From Mycobacterium sp. JS623 (GTDB lineage Bacteria > Actinomycetota > Actinomycetes > Mycobacteriales > Mycobacteriaceae), in assembly GCF_000328565.1 (NCBI RefSeq), contig NC_019966.1:4092001-4156000 (forward strand): a stretch of DNA of 64,000 nucleotides, read 5' to 3'. The translations under genes were made by a program, and so were the position numbers. The notes beneath the pieces are model-generated. The model ran no database searches, had not been told where the DNA came from, and worked only from the letters and a program-made list of their open reading frames with translations. Shown here in pieces: positions 27,695 to 38,073 of this stretch; the stretch's first letter is position 1; each line of letters opens with the position of its first letter.

Positions 27695-27807
27695 GCCCGG
27701 ATACGGGCTCGTGTTGGTCTGCCGTTCGCCCGTAGGCATCGCACGCGATCCGTCGATTTTGATTGCGTCGAGCATCGTGAATCAGACCGCCCAACCCTGG
27801 AGGAATC

Positions 27808-28350
27808 GTGAATCAGCTTGCTGTTCAACGTCAGTCGCGCCCCTTGCTGCCGGAGCTGCCTCAGCTCTTCAATCCTTTTTCTGGCTTCGCCACCTTCGCC
27901 GGCCTCGCGAGCCTGCGCTCGTTCTTCGACGGCAACGCGATGCGTCTCGAGGACGAGACCAAGGACGGGTGCTACGAGGTGCGCGCCGAGCTGCCTGGCG
28001 TCGACCCCACCGATGACATTGAAGTGACCGTTCACGATGGCCGGCTCACGATCAAGGCCGAGCGCACCCAGGCCGGCGAGTCCAACGGGCATTCCGAATT
28101 CTCGTACGGCTCGTTCGCGCGGACCGTGGCATTGCCCGCCGGCGCCGACGAGGACGACATCAACGCCACCTACGACCGGGGCATCCTGACGGTGACGGTG
28201 CCGCTGTCGGCGGACCATCCGACGGAGAAGCGCGTCGAGGTCATCGAGACGATCCTCGTGGATGAGGACGAGGACTACGACGGTGACGACGAGCCGGGGC
28301 TCGAAGGCGCCGAGCGCACCGAGGACCAGGAGCAGCACCAACCTGCCTGA
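27808..28350 (+). CDS. Hsp20/alpha-crystallin small heat-shock protein
   Basis: Small heat-shock protein of 180 aa. The alpha-crystallin domain spans about residues 45-145 (YEVRAELPGVD, GRLTIKAERT, and GILTVTVPL). The tail is strongly acidic (VDEDEDYDGDDE). It starts at GTG preceded by GGAGGAA. ATP-independent holdase chaperone for stress-damaged proteins. A 12-bp direct repeat (ATCGTGAATCAG) covers the start and recurs 31 bp upstream. The sirtuin gene follows after 23 bp and may be cotranscribed. Confidence 0.92.
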   Translation: MNQLAVQRQSRPLLPELPQLFNPFSGFATFAGLASLRSFFDGNAMRLEDETKDGCYEVRAELPGVDPTDDIEVTVHDGRLTIKAERTQAGESNGHSEFSYGSFARTVALPAGADEDDINATYDRGILTVTVPLSADHPTEKRVEVIETILVDEDEDYDGDDEPGLEGAERTEDQEQHQPA

Positions 28351-28373
28351 TCGGATCGCCTAGCCTGGACAGC

Positions 28374-29210
28374 GTGGAAGCACCGGAACTCGTCGCCCTG
28401 TTGGACGGACGGCGTGTTGCGGTGCTCACGGGCGCGGGGATGTCGACGGATTCGGGCATCCCCGATTACCGAGGCCCGGACTCGCCGCCGAGCAACCTGA
28501 TGACGATCCGCCAGTTCACCTCCGATGCGGCGTTTCGGCAGCGGTACTGGGCGCGCAACCACATCGGCTGGCAACACATGGACGCGACGCTGCCCAACGC
28601 CGGTCACCGTGCAGTGGCCGAGCTCGAACACGCCGGCGTGGTGTCCGGCGTGATCACCCAGAACGTCGACCTGCTGCACACCAAGGCGGGCAGCCGCACG
28701 GTGATCAACCTGCACGGCACCTACGCACAGGTGATCTGCCTGGATTGCGGTCACACCTTGTCACGCACCGCGTTGGCCGTGCTACTGGATGACGCCAACC
28801 CCGGCTTCGTCGAGCGGGCCGAGGCGATCGGCGGCATCGCCGTCGCTCCTGACGCCGATGCCGTGATCGGCGACACCACGTCGTTTCGGATCATCGACTG
28901 CCCGGCGTGCTGCGGGATGCTCAAACCCGACATCGTCTACTTTGGCGAGAATGTGCCGAAAGATCGTGTGGAGCACGCGTATTCGCTTGTTGACGGGGCC
29001 GACGCGCTGCTGGTCGCCGGGTCATCGCTGACGGTGTACTCGGGGTACCGCTTCGTCCGGCACGCCGCCGCGCTGGGCATTCCGATCGCGATCATCAACC
29101 GGGGCCGCACGCGCGGCGACGACCTGGCAACGGTGAAGATCGACAGCGGCTGCTCGGAGATGCTGGCGCTGCTGGCCGACGAGCTTCCCGCCGTTGCGAA
29201 TTCGGCGTGA
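28374..29210 (+). CDS. Sirtuin NAD-dependent protein deacylase
   Basis: Sir2-family protein of 278 aa. NAD-binding GAGMSTDSGIPDYRG (20-34), TQNVD (95-99), catalytic His114 (LHGTYAQV), and zinc Cys pairs C122/C125 and C176/C179. It removes acyl groups from lysine with consumption of NAD. It lacks the Tyr/Arg pair I would expect of a SIRT5-type desuccinylase in an obvious form, so deacetylase is the safer reading. Starts at GTG; its last codons overlap a hairpin shared with the convergent proB. Confidence 0.9.
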   Translation: MEAPELVALLDGRRVAVLTGAGMSTDSGIPDYRGPDSPPSNLMTIRQFTSDAAFRQRYWARNHIGWQHMDATLPNAGHRAVAELEHAGVVSGVITQNVDLLHTKAGSRTVINLHGTYAQVICLDCGHTLSRTALAVLLDDANPGFVERAEAIGGIAVAPDADAVIGDTTSFRIIDCPACCGMLKPDIVYFGENVPKDRVEHAYSLVDGADALLVAGSSLTVYSGYRFVRHAAALGIPIAIINRGRTRGDDLATVKIDSGCSEMLALLADELPAVANSA

Positions 29211-29243
29211 TTCGTATCGTTCAGCGTGACCAAGCACACCGAA
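29201..29243. terminator. Bidirectional terminator-like hairpin between sirtuin and proB
   Basis: Stem TTCGGCGTG (29201-29209) with CACACCGAA (29235-29243), one mismatch. It begins inside the last sirtuin codons and ends 6 bp before the proB stop, so it can serve both convergent transcripts. The first 22 bases closely resemble those of the hairpin at 23990. Confidence 0.5.
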
Positions 29244-29248
29244 AACGC

Positions 29249-30349
29249 TTAGACGGCGACCAGATCGTCGGCATGCACTGCGGGACGGCGCATTTCGGCG
29301 GGCAGTTCCGACGTGGAGCGGCCCAGCATGGTCGCCAGCTCACTGTGGTCGTAGGCCACCACGCCGCGCGCCACCATGGTGGCGTCCTGCGATCGCAGCT
29401 CGACGACGTCGCCGCCGTAGAACCGGCCCGACAGCGCCGTGATGCCTGCGGGCAGCAGCGAACGTCGTTGCCGCACAACGGCGCGCACCGCTCCGTCATC
29501 GAGCGTCAGCGCACCCGCCGACTCGGCCGCATAGCGCACCCAGAACCTGCGCGCCGACATGCGTTCGGCCCTCGGCGCGAACACGGTGCCCACCGACGCA
29601 TCGGCCAGCGCCGTGGCAGCGTCCGACGCGGCTGCGAGCAGCACCGGCACGCCGGCGTCAGACGCCAGCAGCGCCGCCGACAGTTTCGATGCCATCCCGC
29701 CGGTGCCCAGGTGGCTACCTTGTCCCGCCACCACCCCATCGAGGTCGTCGGGTCGAGAGACCTCAGAGATGAAGCGCGCGTTGCCTTTTCGCGGATCCGA
29801 GTCGTAGAGACCGTCGATATCCGACAGCAGCACCAACGCGTCGGCGCCCACCAGATGGGCGACCAGCGCCGAGAGCCGGTCGTTGTCGCCGAACCGGATC
29901 TCGTTGGTGGCCACGGTATCGTTCTCGTTGACGATCGCGACGGCGTGCAGCGCACGCAGCCGGTCCAGCGTCCGCTGGGCGTTGGTGTGCGATACCCGTC
30001 GCGAGATGTCGTGTGCAGTAAGCAGCACCTGGCCGACGGTTCGGTGGTAGCGCGCGAACGCCGTGCTCCACGAGTTCACCAACGCCACCTGCCCGACGCT
30101 TGCCGCAGCCTGTTTGGTTGCTAAATCGGTGGGTCGCTTGGACAGTCGCAACGGCTCGATGCCCGCCGCGATCGACCCCGACGACACGATCACCACGTCG
30201 GAACCGGCTTTCATCCGGCCCTCGATGGCGTCGGCCAACACGGCCAGCCTGCCCGCGTCGAACACCCCGGAAGGCGCGGTCAACGCGGTGGTGCCGACCT
30301 TGATGACAATGCTGCGCGCGGTCCGAACGGCCTCGCGGTGCGGGCTCAT
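29249..30349 (-). CDS. proB: Glutamate 5-kinase
   Basis: ProB of 366 aa: amino-acid kinase domain ([37 protein letters not shown]) followed by a C-terminal PUA domain (about 280-355). Phosphorylates glutamate in the first, proline-feedback-controlled step of proline synthesis. The ATG overlaps the obg stop by 4 bp, so proB is translated with the ribosome-linked GTPase, as in other mycobacteria. Confidence 0.96.
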   Translation of the reverse strand: MSPHREAVRTARSIVIKVGTTALTAPSGVFDAGRLAVLADAIEGRMKAGSDVVIVSSGSIAAGIEPLRLSKRPTDLATKQAAASVGQVALVNSWSTAFARYHRTVGQVLLTAHDISRRVSHTNAQRTLDRLRALHAVAIVNENDTVATNEIRFGDNDRLSALVAHLVGADALVLLSDIDGLYDSDPRKGNARFISEVSRPDDLDGVVAGQGSHLGTGGMASKLSAALLASDAGVPVLLAAASDAATALADASVGTVFAPRAERMSARRFWVRYAAESAGALTLDDGAVRAVVRQRRSLLPAGITALSGRFYGGDVVELRSQDATMVARGVVAYDHSELATMLGRSTSELPAEMRRPAVHADDLVAV

Positions 30350-31785
30350 GGCTGTTGCTCCCGGCGTTGCTTGCGGGCCGCCTTCCGCTCGTCGGCGCCG
30401 ACGCGGTCGGTCTGTTCCAGTCGCGTGTCGGTGCCGCGGCCGGACAAGGTGACGTCAACGCCTGCAGGTGTCTGCGGCTCCCAGTCGAACGTCATGTCGC
30501 CGATGGTCACCGCGCAGCCGGGCTTGGCGCCAAGCCGCAGCAGTTCGTCTTCGACGCCGAGCCGGGCCAGCCGGTCGCCGAGATAGCCGACGGCCTCGTC
30601 GTTGTTGAAGTCGGTTTGGTTGATCCACCGTTCTGGTCGCGTCCCGCGCACCACGAAGCCACCCTGGCCGTCGGGCTCGACGGTGAAGCCGCTTTCGTCC
30701 ACGGCGATCGGCCGAATCACCGGCCGTCGCGGCACCATCGGTGGCTGGGCGGCGCGGTATGTCGCCACCATGTCCCACAGCGCGAACGTCAACGGCCGCA
30801 ATCCTTCTCGGGACACCGTCGACACCTCGAACACCGGCCAGCCGAAGCGGCGGGCGATCTCGTCGCGAACGAAGTCGGCCAGCTCCCGCGCGTCGGGCAC
30901 GTCGATCTTGTTGAGCACCACCGCACGCGGCCGCTCCGCCAGATCGCCCAGCGTCGAATCGCCCTGCAGCGTCGGGGTATACGCGGCCAGCTCGGCTTCC
31001 AGCGCCTCGATATCGGAGATCGGATCGCGGCCCGGCTCCAGCGTCGCGCAGTCCACGACGTGCACCAGTACCGCGCAGCGTTCGATGTGTCGCAGGAAGT
31101 CCAGGCCCAGACCGCGGCCCTCGGACGCGCCGGGGATCAACCCCGGCACATCAGCGACGGTGAAGGTGTGCTCCCCCGCCGACACCACGCCGAGGTTGGG
31201 CGTCAGCGTGGTGAACGGATAGTCGGCGACCTTTGGCTTGGCTGCGGAGATCGTCGACACCAACGACGACTTGCCCGCCGACGGAAACCCGACCAGGCCG
31301 ACGTCGGCAACGGTCTTCAGCTCCAGCGTGAGATCGCGGGCCTGACCTTTTTCGCCGAGCAGCGCGAAGCCCGGCGCCTTACGGGCCCGCGATGCCAGTG
31401 CGGCGTTACCGAGCCCACCCCGCCCGCCCGCGGCGGCTTCGAAACGGGTGCCCGGCCCAACGAGGTCGGCGAGCAAGCGGCCGTTCTCGTCGAGCACGAC
31501 GGTGCCGTCGGGAACCTTGACCTCGAGATCCGAACCCGCCGCGCCGTCGCGGTTGCTGCCTGCTCCCTGCTTACCGGAGGGCGCGACAACGTTCGGGTGG
31601 AAGTGAAAATCGAGCAGGGTATGCACCTGCGGGTCGACGACCAGGACGATGCTGCCGCCGCGGCCGCCGTTGCCGCCGTCGGGTCCGCCTAGGGGTTTGA
31701 ACTTCTCCCGATGGACCGAGGCGCAGCCGTTACCGCCGTTGCCCGCCTTCGCGTGGATGACGACGCGGTCGACGAACCGGGGCAT
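30346..31785 (-). CDS. obg: Obg/CgtA GTPase
   Basis: Obg of 479 aa, identical in length to M. tuberculosis Obg. Gly-rich Obg fold at the N-terminus (about 1-158), central G domain with GFPSAGKSS (G1), [10 protein letters not shown] (G2), DVPGLI (G3) and NKID (G4), and a C-terminal OCT domain (about 340-425). It acts in 50S maturation and growth control. The ATG at 31785 begins [12 protein letters not shown], the universal Obg start; the upstream frame is spurious. Gene follows rpmA after 88 bp. Confidence 0.96.
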   Translation of the reverse strand: MPRFVDRVVIHAKAGNGGNGCASVHREKFKPLGGPDGGNGGRGGSIVLVVDPQVHTLLDFHFHPNVVAPSGKQGAGSNRDGAAGSDLEVKVPDGTVVLDENGRLLADLVGPGTRFEAAAGGRGGLGNAALASRARKAPGFALLGEKGQARDLTLELKTVADVGLVGFPSAGKSSLVSTISAAKPKVADYPFTTLTPNLGVVSAGEHTFTVADVPGLIPGASEGRGLGLDFLRHIERCAVLVHVVDCATLEPGRDPISDIEALEAELAAYTPTLQGDSTLGDLAERPRAVVLNKIDVPDARELADFVRDEIARRFGWPVFEVSTVSREGLRPLTFALWDMVATYRAAQPPMVPRRPVIRPIAVDESGFTVEPDGQGGFVVRGTRPERWINQTDFNNDEAVGYLGDRLARLGVEDELLRLGAKPGCAVTIGDMTFDWEPQTPAGVDVTLSGRGTDTRLEQTDRVGADERKAARKQRREQQP

Positions 31786-31873
31786 GGCCTGTCCTTCCCG
31801 AGTGTGAAGCTGTTGCGAGATTTCCCGAGAGAAGTCGCAGCCAGCTTCGCGTTCGCGGAAGTCCCTCCGGGGT

Positions 31874-32140
31874 CTAGACCTGGGGAGCGGACGGTCGCAC
31901 CACGCTGACCGTCTTGCGGCCGCGCCGGGTGCCGAACTCCACCGCGCCGGGGGCGGTCGCGAACAGCGTGTCGTCACCGCCACGGCCGACGTTCACACCG
32001 GGGTGGAAGTGGGTGCCGCGCTGACGGACCAGGATCTCGCCGGCCTTGACGATCTGGCCGCCGAACCGCTTGACGCCCAGCCGCTGGGCGGCGGAGTCGC
32101 GACCGTTACGTGAGCTGGAAGCGCCCTTCTTGTGTGCCAT
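31874..32140 (-). CDS. rpmA: 50S ribosomal protein L27
   Basis: L27 of 88 aa beginning [16 protein letters not shown], with [10 protein letters not shown] and [10 protein letters not shown]. Its N-terminal tail reaches the peptidyl transferase centre. The ATG at 32140 was chosen on this signature. It lies 11 bp after rplU in the rplU-rpmA-obg-proB operon. Confidence 0.97.
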   Translation of the reverse strand: MAHKKGASSSRNGRDSAAQRLGVKRFGGQIVKAGEILVRQRGTHFHPGVNVGRGGDDTLFATAPGAVEFGTRRGRKTVSVVRPSAPQV

Positions 32141-32151
32141 TTCGTCGCCTC

Positions 32152-32463
32152 CTACTTGATGCCGGTGACCTTGAGGACCGTCAGCTGCTGACGGTGACCC
32201 TGCCGCTTGTGATAGCCGGTCTTGTTCTTGAACTTGTGGATGCGGATCTTGGGACCCTTGGTGTGCTCGAGCACCTCGGCGGCGACGGCGACCTTCTCCA
32301 GCGCCTTCGCGTCGGCGGTTACCTTCGCGCCGTCGACGACGAGAGCGACGGGCAGCGAGACCTTGGCACCGGCCTCGGCGTCCAGCTTCTCGACCTTGAC
32401 GACGTCTCCGACGGCGACCTTGTACTGCTTGCCGCCGGTCTTGACGATTGCGTAGCTCGCCAT
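32152..32463 (-). CDS. rplU: 50S ribosomal protein L21
   Basis: L21 of 103 aa ([15 protein letters not shown] at the start, [20 protein letters not shown] near the end). AAGAGGAAC precedes the ATG. It binds 23S rRNA with L20. The 161-bp gap to the rne stop is likely to hold the operon promoter; a TACCCT hexamer occurs on the minus strand at about 32575-32580, but no confident -35 was found. Confidence 0.97.
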   Translation of the reverse strand: MASYAIVKTGGKQYKVAVGDVVKVEKLDAEAGAKVSLPVALVVDGAKVTADAKALEKVAVAAEVLEHTKGPKIRIHKFKNKTGYHKRQGHRQQLTVLKVTGIK

Positions 32464-32624
32464 CGTTCCTCTTCGTCTCTGGGCAAGCGCTACCGGTTGG
32501 TGCGCTCGCGGGTCTTGGGTGCGGAGCCACGTGGGGCCCGCTGTCGTCGGCGTCAGCCGAAAGACAACTGGTCCAGGGTACGTGAGGCCCGCCTACAGGG
32601 TCAAATCACCGCAGGTCACGGAGC

Positions 32625-35435
32625 TCAGCCGTCGTGGGTCGGCGGACCAGCGGGCCGCATGGCGGCGCGCCGGCGATGACGACCGCCCGCAGCGCTCACC
32701 GCGGCGGGCTGGTGGACGTTGTCGTCGTCCTCGTCGGAGTCGTCCTCGTCAGACTCGTCGTCATCCGAGTGCTCGTCATCCGAGTCGTCGTCGGAGTCGT
32801 CGTCCTCATCGGTGTCATCGTCGTCATACTCGTCGTCGTCCGACTCTGTGTCGTCATCGGTGTCGCCGTTGATGACCTCGATGTCGTCATCGATGTCGTC
32901 ATCCTCGTCGTCGGCGTCGAGGTCGATCTCGTCCTCATCGGACTCGTCTTCGTCCGACTCGTCTTCATCAGACTCGTCCTCATCCGACTCGTCCTCATCA
33001 GACTCGTCGAAGTCTTCGTCCTCGAGCTCTTCGTCCTCGGCCTCGACATAGGCCTCGCGGATGGTGTCGGGCTCGAGCTCGGCGACTTCCTTGGCGGCCT
33101 TGGTCTCGTCGACCTCGCCGTCGGTGTCTTCATCGCCGTGCTCATGCTTACCGTTGGCCGCGGCCATCGCCTTGAACATCGGATGCTCACCGGCGGGATG
33201 CGCGGGAACCTTCGCGACCGGGACGTCGTCGGCCTTGGCGCCCTTCTTGCCTCGCTTGCCGCGACGCCCACCGGTGTCCGACTTGCGGCTGCCGGCCGAG
33301 ACGGAATCCACCGGATCGCCGTGGAGCATGATCCCCCGGCCCGCGCAGTGCGGGCATGGCGTCGAGAACGCCTCAATCAGCCCGGTGCCCAACCGCTTTC
33401 GCGTCAACTGCACCAGTCCCAGCGACGTCACCTCGGAGACCTGATGGCGCGTGCGGTCGCGGGCCAGCGACTCGGTCAGCCTGCGCAGCACCAGATCCCG
33501 GTTGGATTCCAGGACCATGTCGATGAAGTCGATGACGACGATGCCGCCGATGTCGCGCAGCCGTAGCTGGCGCACGATCTCCTCGGCCGCCTCGAGGTTG
33601 TTGCGGGTGACCGTCTGCTCCAGGTTGCCGCCCGAACCGGTGAACTTGCCGGTGTTCACGTCGACGACCGTCATCGCCTCGGTGCGGTCGATCACCAGCG
33701 TGCCGCCCGAGGGTAGCCACACCTTGCGGTCCATCGCCTTGGTCAACTGCTCGTCGATGCGGTGCACTGCGAACACATCCGGACCGTCTTCGGCCGTCTC
33801 GTACTTCGTCAGCCTCGGAAGAAGTTCGGGCGCAACGGAATTCACGTACTCGTTGATGGTGTTCCACGCGTCGTCGCCGGATACGATCAGCCCGGAGAAG
33901 TCCTCGTTGAACAGGTCGCGGATGACCTTGACCAGCACGTCGGGCTCTTCGTAAAGCGCGATAGCGGCGCCGGCCTTCTTCTCGGTGGTCTCGGCGGCCT
34001 TGGCCTCGATCTCGGTCCAGCGCTTCTGCAGCCGCTCGACGTCGGTGCGGATGTCTTCTTCCTTGACGCCCTCCGACGCGGTTCTGATGATCACGCCGGC
34101 GTCGGCGGGCACCACCTCGCGCAGGATTTCCTTCAGCCGCTGCCGTTCGGTGTCGGGTAGCTTGCGGCTGATGCCGGTCGACGACGCTCCCGGCACGTAG
34201 ACCAGGTAGCGGCCGGCCAGCGACACCTGCGTCGTCAGCCGCGCGCCCTTGTGTCCGACCGGATCCTTGCTGACCTGGACGACGACGTAGTCGCCCGGCT
34301 TGAGGGCCTGTTCGATCTTGCGGTTCTGCCCACCGAGGCCTGCGGCCTCCCAGTTCACCTCGCCGGCGTACAGCACGCCGTTGCGGCCGCGGCCGATGTC
34401 GACGAACGCGGCCTCCATCGACGGCAGCACGTTCTGCACGATGCCGAGATAGATATTGCCGACCAGGCTGGCGGATGCGGCTGAGGTGACGAAGTGTTCG
34501 ACGACGACGCCGTCTTCCATCACCGCGATCTGCGTGTAGCGGGCGCCTTCGTGCGGCGGCTCGGTGCGGACCTTGTCGCGCACCACCATGGTCCGCTCGA
34601 CGGCCTCGCGGCGCGCCAGGAATTCGGCCTCGCTCAGGATCGGCGGCCGGCGTCGGCCCGCGTCGCGGCCATCCCTGCGCCGCTGCCGCTTGGCCTCGAG
34701 CCGGGTGGATCCGCTGATGCCCTGGATCTCGCCGTTGCCGCCATCCGTGTCGGCCTTGCTTGACCGACGCGGCGCGCGCTCGTGCACCACGGTGTTCGGC
34801 GGATCGTCGGGCGATGAAGCTTCGTCGCTGTCGTCCCCGGAACCGGACTTGCGGCGCCGACGACGGCGACGCCGACGGGTGGCACCCTCGGTGCCGCCTT
34901 CCTCATCGCCGCCGTCTTCGTCCGAATCGTCGTTGGAATCGTCGTCTCTCTTGGCGTCGGCCTGCCCGTCGCCTGACTCGTTGTCGTCCGAGTCGTCGCT
35001 CTGCTCACCACGCCCACGTCCGCGACCGCGACGGCCCCGACGGCGGCGCCGGGCAGCCGGTCGGTCCCCCTGGTCGTCGTCGGAGTCTGGTCCGCCGTCG
35101 TCGTCCTCGTCGTCCTCGTCATCGTCGGCGTCGGGATCGTAGGACGCCTGGACCGGTTGCGGCGCCATGAACAACGGTAGGTAGTCGGCCCGCTCGGCCT
35201 CGGGCGCCGTCTCGAGAATCAACCGCGACTCCGGCTCGGCCTCCGCCGAGTCCTCGGATTCCTCAGCGTCACCGGACTCTTCGGAGTTCGCCGAGTCGTG
35301 CGAGGCCCCGGACACTTCGTCGGAGGGGGCGTCCTCGGCGGGATGCTCGGCCTGCGAGTCCGTCAGCTCCTGTGGCTGGTCCCCGCTGGGCTGAGTCTCT
35401 TCTGATAGGTCTTGGTTAGGCGCATCTTCGGCCAC
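32625..35435 (-). CDS. rne: Ribonuclease E/G
   Basis: RNase E of 936 aa, the main mRNA-decay and rRNA-processing endonuclease. Long disordered N-terminal region with acidic runs and Arg-rich blocks (about 1-270), S1 domain (about 310-400), catalytic DNase I-like subdomain with VVDVNTG and VVIDFID acidic metal ligands, zinc-link CPHC, then a C-terminal tail rich in Asp/Glu/Ser (about 720-900). As in other mycobacteria the catalytic core is central with scaffold arms on both sides. Starts at GTG after GAGGAGA. The tail contains 15-bp tandem repeats. Confidence 0.96.
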   Translation of the reverse strand: MAEDAPNQDLSEETQPSGDQPQELTDSQAEHPAEDAPSDEVSGASHDSANSEESGDAEESEDSAEAEPESRLILETAPEAERADYLPLFMAPQPVQASYDPDADDDEDDEDDDGGPDSDDDQGDRPAARRRRRGRRGRGRGRGEQSDDSDDNESGDGQADAKRDDDSNDDSDEDGGDEEGGTEGATRRRRRRRRRKSGSGDDSDEASSPDDPPNTVVHERAPRRSSKADTDGGNGEIQGISGSTRLEAKRQRRRDGRDAGRRRPPILSEAEFLARREAVERTMVVRDKVRTEPPHEGARYTQIAVMEDGVVVEHFVTSAASASLVGNIYLGIVQNVLPSMEAAFVDIGRGRNGVLYAGEVNWEAAGLGGQNRKIEQALKPGDYVVVQVSKDPVGHKGARLTTQVSLAGRYLVYVPGASSTGISRKLPDTERQRLKEILREVVPADAGVIIRTASEGVKEEDIRTDVERLQKRWTEIEAKAAETTEKKAGAAIALYEEPDVLVKVIRDLFNEDFSGLIVSGDDAWNTINEYVNSVAPELLPRLTKYETAEDGPDVFAVHRIDEQLTKAMDRKVWLPSGGTLVIDRTEAMTVVDVNTGKFTGSGGNLEQTVTRNNLEAAEEIVRQLRLRDIGGIVVIDFIDMVLESNRDLVLRRLTESLARDRTRHQVSEVTSLGLVQLTRKRLGTGLIEAFSTPCPHCAGRGIMLHGDPVDSVSAGSRKSDTGGRRGKRGKKGAKADDVPVAKVPAHPAGEHPMFKAMAAANGKHEHGDEDTDGEVDETKAAKEVAELEPDTIREAYVEAEDEELEDEDFDESDEDESDEDESDEDESDEDESDEDEIDLDADDEDDDIDDDIEVINGDTDDDTESDDDEYDDDDTDEDDDSDDDSDDEHSDDDESDEDDSDEDDDNVHQPAAVSAAGGRHRRRAAMRPAGPPTHDG
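32941..33000. repeat. 15-bp tandem repeats inside rne
   Basis: Four consecutive 15-bp units beginning GACTCGTC, differing at three third-codon-type positions, and a partial fifth unit. On the minus strand they encode DESDE repeats of the RNase E acidic tail. Less regular related repeats extend through about 32720-33030. The unit length keeps frame, so copy-number change would be tolerated. Confidence 0.85.
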
Positions 35436-35741
35436 GTATTCTCCTCAAGCCCCCGGGCGCGTCTTGTCTGACGCGGCCACGCGAGGGCTTTCCCTATGGG
35501 CCCGGGCTACTTCTCCCGAGCTTGTTATGGTCTCGCCCCGAGGAGCCCCTGGTCGGAACTGTCTCGGTGCCGGTCTGAATGATGGCTGGACGGTCGGCGC
35601 CGCACCGCGGTGGCGATGGTCGCGCACGTCTAAGTCTTCATTCGGGCATCCGACCCGCGTAACAGGCCGGCTACCCGAGGCCAGTATCCCACATCACGCG
35701 TCCCAGACCGACAAGGCTGGACAAGCTGCGGCTGTCGGCAG
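35436..35741 (-). promoter_or_regulatory. rne upstream region, probable long leader
   Basis: 306 bp between rne and ndk with no supported gene. Close to the start it holds GAGGAGA and a short hairpin GCGTC-TTGTCT-GACGC (35459-35474). It likely contains the rne promoter and a 5' untranslated region; RNase E leaders are often targets of autoregulation. No specific promoter hexamers are claimed. Confidence 0.35.
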
Positions 35742-36152
35742 CTAAAGACCCGGAAACCAGAGCTCGATCTCGCGGGCCGCGGACTCGGGAGAGTCGGACC
35801 CGTGCACGAGGTTGTCCTGGGTGATAAGCGCCAGGTCACCGCGGATTGTGCCGGGCGCGGCCTTCTCAACCGGATCGGTGCCGCCGGCAATCTGGCGAAA
35901 CGCGGCAACCGCCCGCGGGCCCTCCACGATGGCCGCGACGACGGGCCCCGAGGTGATGAACTCCAGCAGCGATCCAAAAAACGGTTTGTCCTCGTGCTCG
36001 GCATAGTGCCTGCGAGCAAGGTCGTCGCTGACATTCTTCAGTTCCAGCGCGGCGACGCTCAGGCCCTTGCCTTCGATACGGCCGAGGATCTCTCCGATCA
36101 GGCGCCGCTGCACGCCGTCGGGCTTGATCAAAACGAGGGTCCGCTCAGTCAC
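35742..36152 (-). CDS. ndk: Nucleoside diphosphate kinase
   Basis: Ndk of 136 aa, the M. tuberculosis length. Conserved [12 protein letters not shown] at the start and active-site His117 in NLVHGSDS. Transfers phosphate between NTPs and NDPs. The GTG at 36152 was chosen because the family begins [12 protein letters not shown]; an 870-bp longer frame runs through the neighbouring gene and is spurious. 102 bp separate it from the DUF4233 gene. Confidence 0.96.
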   Translation of the reverse strand: MTERTLVLIKPDGVQRRLIGEILGRIEGKGLSVAALELKNVSDDLARRHYAEHEDKPFFGSLLEFITSGPVVAAIVEGPRAVAAFRQIAGGTDPVEKAAPGTIRGDLALITQDNLVHGSDSPESAAREIELWFPGL

Positions 36153-36253
36153 GGCCGACAGCCTAGCGGGATGCCACCCAACCGTGCAGATCGCGGCGTA
36201 CGGGGTCGGCATGCTCGGGCTGGGCACCGTATGGGCCGGACCCGCGCGTTGGC

Positions 36254-36643
36254 CTAGTTGGGTGGCCGCTGCTGCCCCGGCAGGAGCCCGCGCTTCTGCC
36301 GGCGCAGCACTTCGGCGCGCAGGTAGGCGATGAACAGCCACACGGCGGCGAAGATCAGGCCGACGAAGCCGACGGCGCCGTTGACCAGCCAGCCCGCGAT
36401 CAGGACCACCTGCACCGCGACGTTCACCCAGATCGCCCATGGCCGGCCCTGGATGCCGGCCAGCAGCACCAGCACGATTGCGAAGCCGATCAAGTAGCCA
36501 GCGGTGAATGGCGTCAAGCCGTGGTCGGCCGCCGCGACGACCGGCAGCGCCAGCAGCACCACGATGGCTTCCAGGATCAGCGTGCCCGCCATGACACCGC
36601 GGAAGCTCTTCCACGGGTCGGGAGCTTGAGGTTGTTCGGTCAT
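36254..36643 (-). CDS. DUF4233 membrane protein
   Basis: Protein of 129 aa, syntenic with Rv2446c. Four hydrophobic segments (about 17-38, 45-63, 68-86, 90-108) and a basic C-terminus ([10 protein letters not shown]). Small integral membrane protein of unknown function conserved next to folC in actinobacteria. ATG overlaps the folC stop by 4 bp. Confidence 0.88.
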   Translation of the reverse strand: MTEQPQAPDPWKSFRGVMAGTLILEAIVVLLALPVVAAADHGLTPFTAGYLIGFAIVLVLLAGIQGRPWAIWVNVAVQVVLIAGWLVNGAVGFVGLIFAAVWLFIAYLRAEVLRRQKRGLLPGQQRPPN

Positions 36644-38073
36644 TCTGGGTCCTTCCCGAACAGGGTGCGCGCCGCGCCTGCGGTGACGACCGAACCGGTG
36701 ATCACCACACCGGCGCCACTGAACCCTCGGTCGTCGTTGCTCTCGACGAGCGCCGTGGCAGTCTCGATCGCGTCGGGCAACGTGGTGGCGGTGACGACAC
36801 GCTCCGGTCCGAACCGCTCCTCGGCGCGCAACGCCAGTGCCTCGACGTCGAGCGCGCGCGGTGATCCGTTGTGGGTCACCACGATCTGGTCGAAGGCCGG
36901 CTCGAGGGCGGTCAGGATGCCATCGACGTCCTTGTCGGCCATCACCGAAACCACGCCGACGAGGTACCGGAAGTCGAACTCCTCCTGCAGTGCCTGCGCG
37001 AGTGCTGTTGCGCCAGCAGGATTGTGGGCCGCGTCGATGAACACCGTCGGTGCGGTGCGCAACCGTTCCAGCCTGCCCGGGCTGGTAGCGCTGGCGAACC
37101 CGGCACGGACTGTTTCGATGTCGAGCTGGCGGTCCGCGCCTGCACCGAAGAACGCTTCGACCGCGGCGAGCGCGACCACCGCGTTGTGTGCCTGATGCTC
37201 ACCGTGCAGCGGGATGAAGACGTCGGAGTACACGCCGCCGAGGCCCTGCAGTTCGAGTAGCTGACCACCCACGGCCACCTGCCTGCCGAGCACCGCGAAC
37301 TCGGAGTCCTCGCGCGCCACGGCGGCGTCGACGCGAACCGCCTGTGCCAGAAGAACTTCCATTGCCTCGGGCAGCTGGCGGCCGATGATCGCGACAGTGT
37401 CGGTGGGCATCAGGTCGTCGTCCTGCCTGGTGATGATGCCCGCCTTTTCGCCCGCGATCTCGGCGATGGTGTCGCCGAGGTAGTCCGCGTGGTCCACGCC
37501 AATGGGGGTGATCACCGCAACCGGCGCGTTGACGACGTTGGTGGCGTCCCAGCGTCCGCCGAGGCCGACTTCGATGACGGCGACATCGACTGGAGCGTCG
37601 GCGAATGCGGCGAATGCCATCCCGGTCACGACTTCGAACTTGCTCATCGCAGGCCCGCCCGCCGCCTCCGACTGTTGGTCGACGAGTTGCACGAACGGCT
37701 CAATCTCCTGATAGGTGGCCACGTATTGGGCCGGACTGATGGGCCTGCCGTCGATCGATATCCGTTCCACCGCGGACTGCAGATGCGGGCTGGTGGTGCG
37801 GCCGGTGCGCCTGCTGAACGCGGTCAGCAAGGCGTCGACCATGCGGGCCACCGATGTCTTGCCGTTGGTGCCTGCGATGTGGATCGACGGATAGCCGAGT
37901 TGCGGCGAGCCGAGCATCTCCAACAGTGCGGAGATGCGCGCGGTGCTCGGCTCCAATTTCGTTTCAGGCCAACGCTGGTCGAGCAGGTGCTCGACCTGTA
38001 ACAGCGAGGCAATTTCGTCCGGGGTCGGGACGTCATCCGGATGTGGCCGGCCGAGCGGCTCCGGGTCAGTCAT
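36640..38073 (-). CDS. folC: Bifunctional folylpolyglutamate/dihydrofolate synthase
   Basis: FolC of 477 aa. P-loop GTNGKTS (68-74) within [11 protein letters not shown], and ligase segments [20 protein letters not shown] and DAAHNPAG. Adds glutamates to reduced folates and may also make dihydrofolate. Overlaps valS by 4 bp at its start and DUF4233 by 4 bp at its end, so valS-folC-DUF4233 are coupled as in M. tuberculosis. Confidence 0.96.
   Translation of the reverse strand: MTDPEPLGRPHPDDVPTPDEIASLLQVEHLLDQRWPETKLEPSTARISALLEMLGSPQLGYPSIHIAGTNGKTSVARMVDALLTAFSRRTGRTTSPHLQSAVERISIDGRPISPAQYVATYQEIEPFVQLVDQQSEAAGGPAMSKFEVVTGMAFAAFADAPVDVAVIEVGLGGRWDATNVVNAPVAVITPIGVDHADYLGDTIAEIAGEKAGIITRQDDDLMPTDTVAIIGRQLPEAMEVLLAQAVRVDAAVAREDSEFAVLGRQVAVGGQLLELQGLGGVYSDVFIPLHGEHQAHNAVVALAAVEAFFGAGADRQLDIETVRAGFASATSPGRLERLRTAPTVFIDAAHNPAGATALAQALQEEFDFRYLVGVVSVMADKDVDGILTALEPAFDQIVVTHNGSPRALDVEALALRAEERFGPERVVTATTLPDAIETATALVESNDDRGFSGAGVVITGSVVTAGAARTLFGKDPE

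Noticed and set aside
32941..33000. Possible CRISPR-like repeats
   Set aside because: Units are contiguous with no spacers and encode protein repeats in frame.
32634..33566. 310-codon plus-strand frame rich in Val/Leu over rne
   Set aside because: It is the reverse of the Asp/Glu/Ser repeats of RNase E and begins without a ribosome site.
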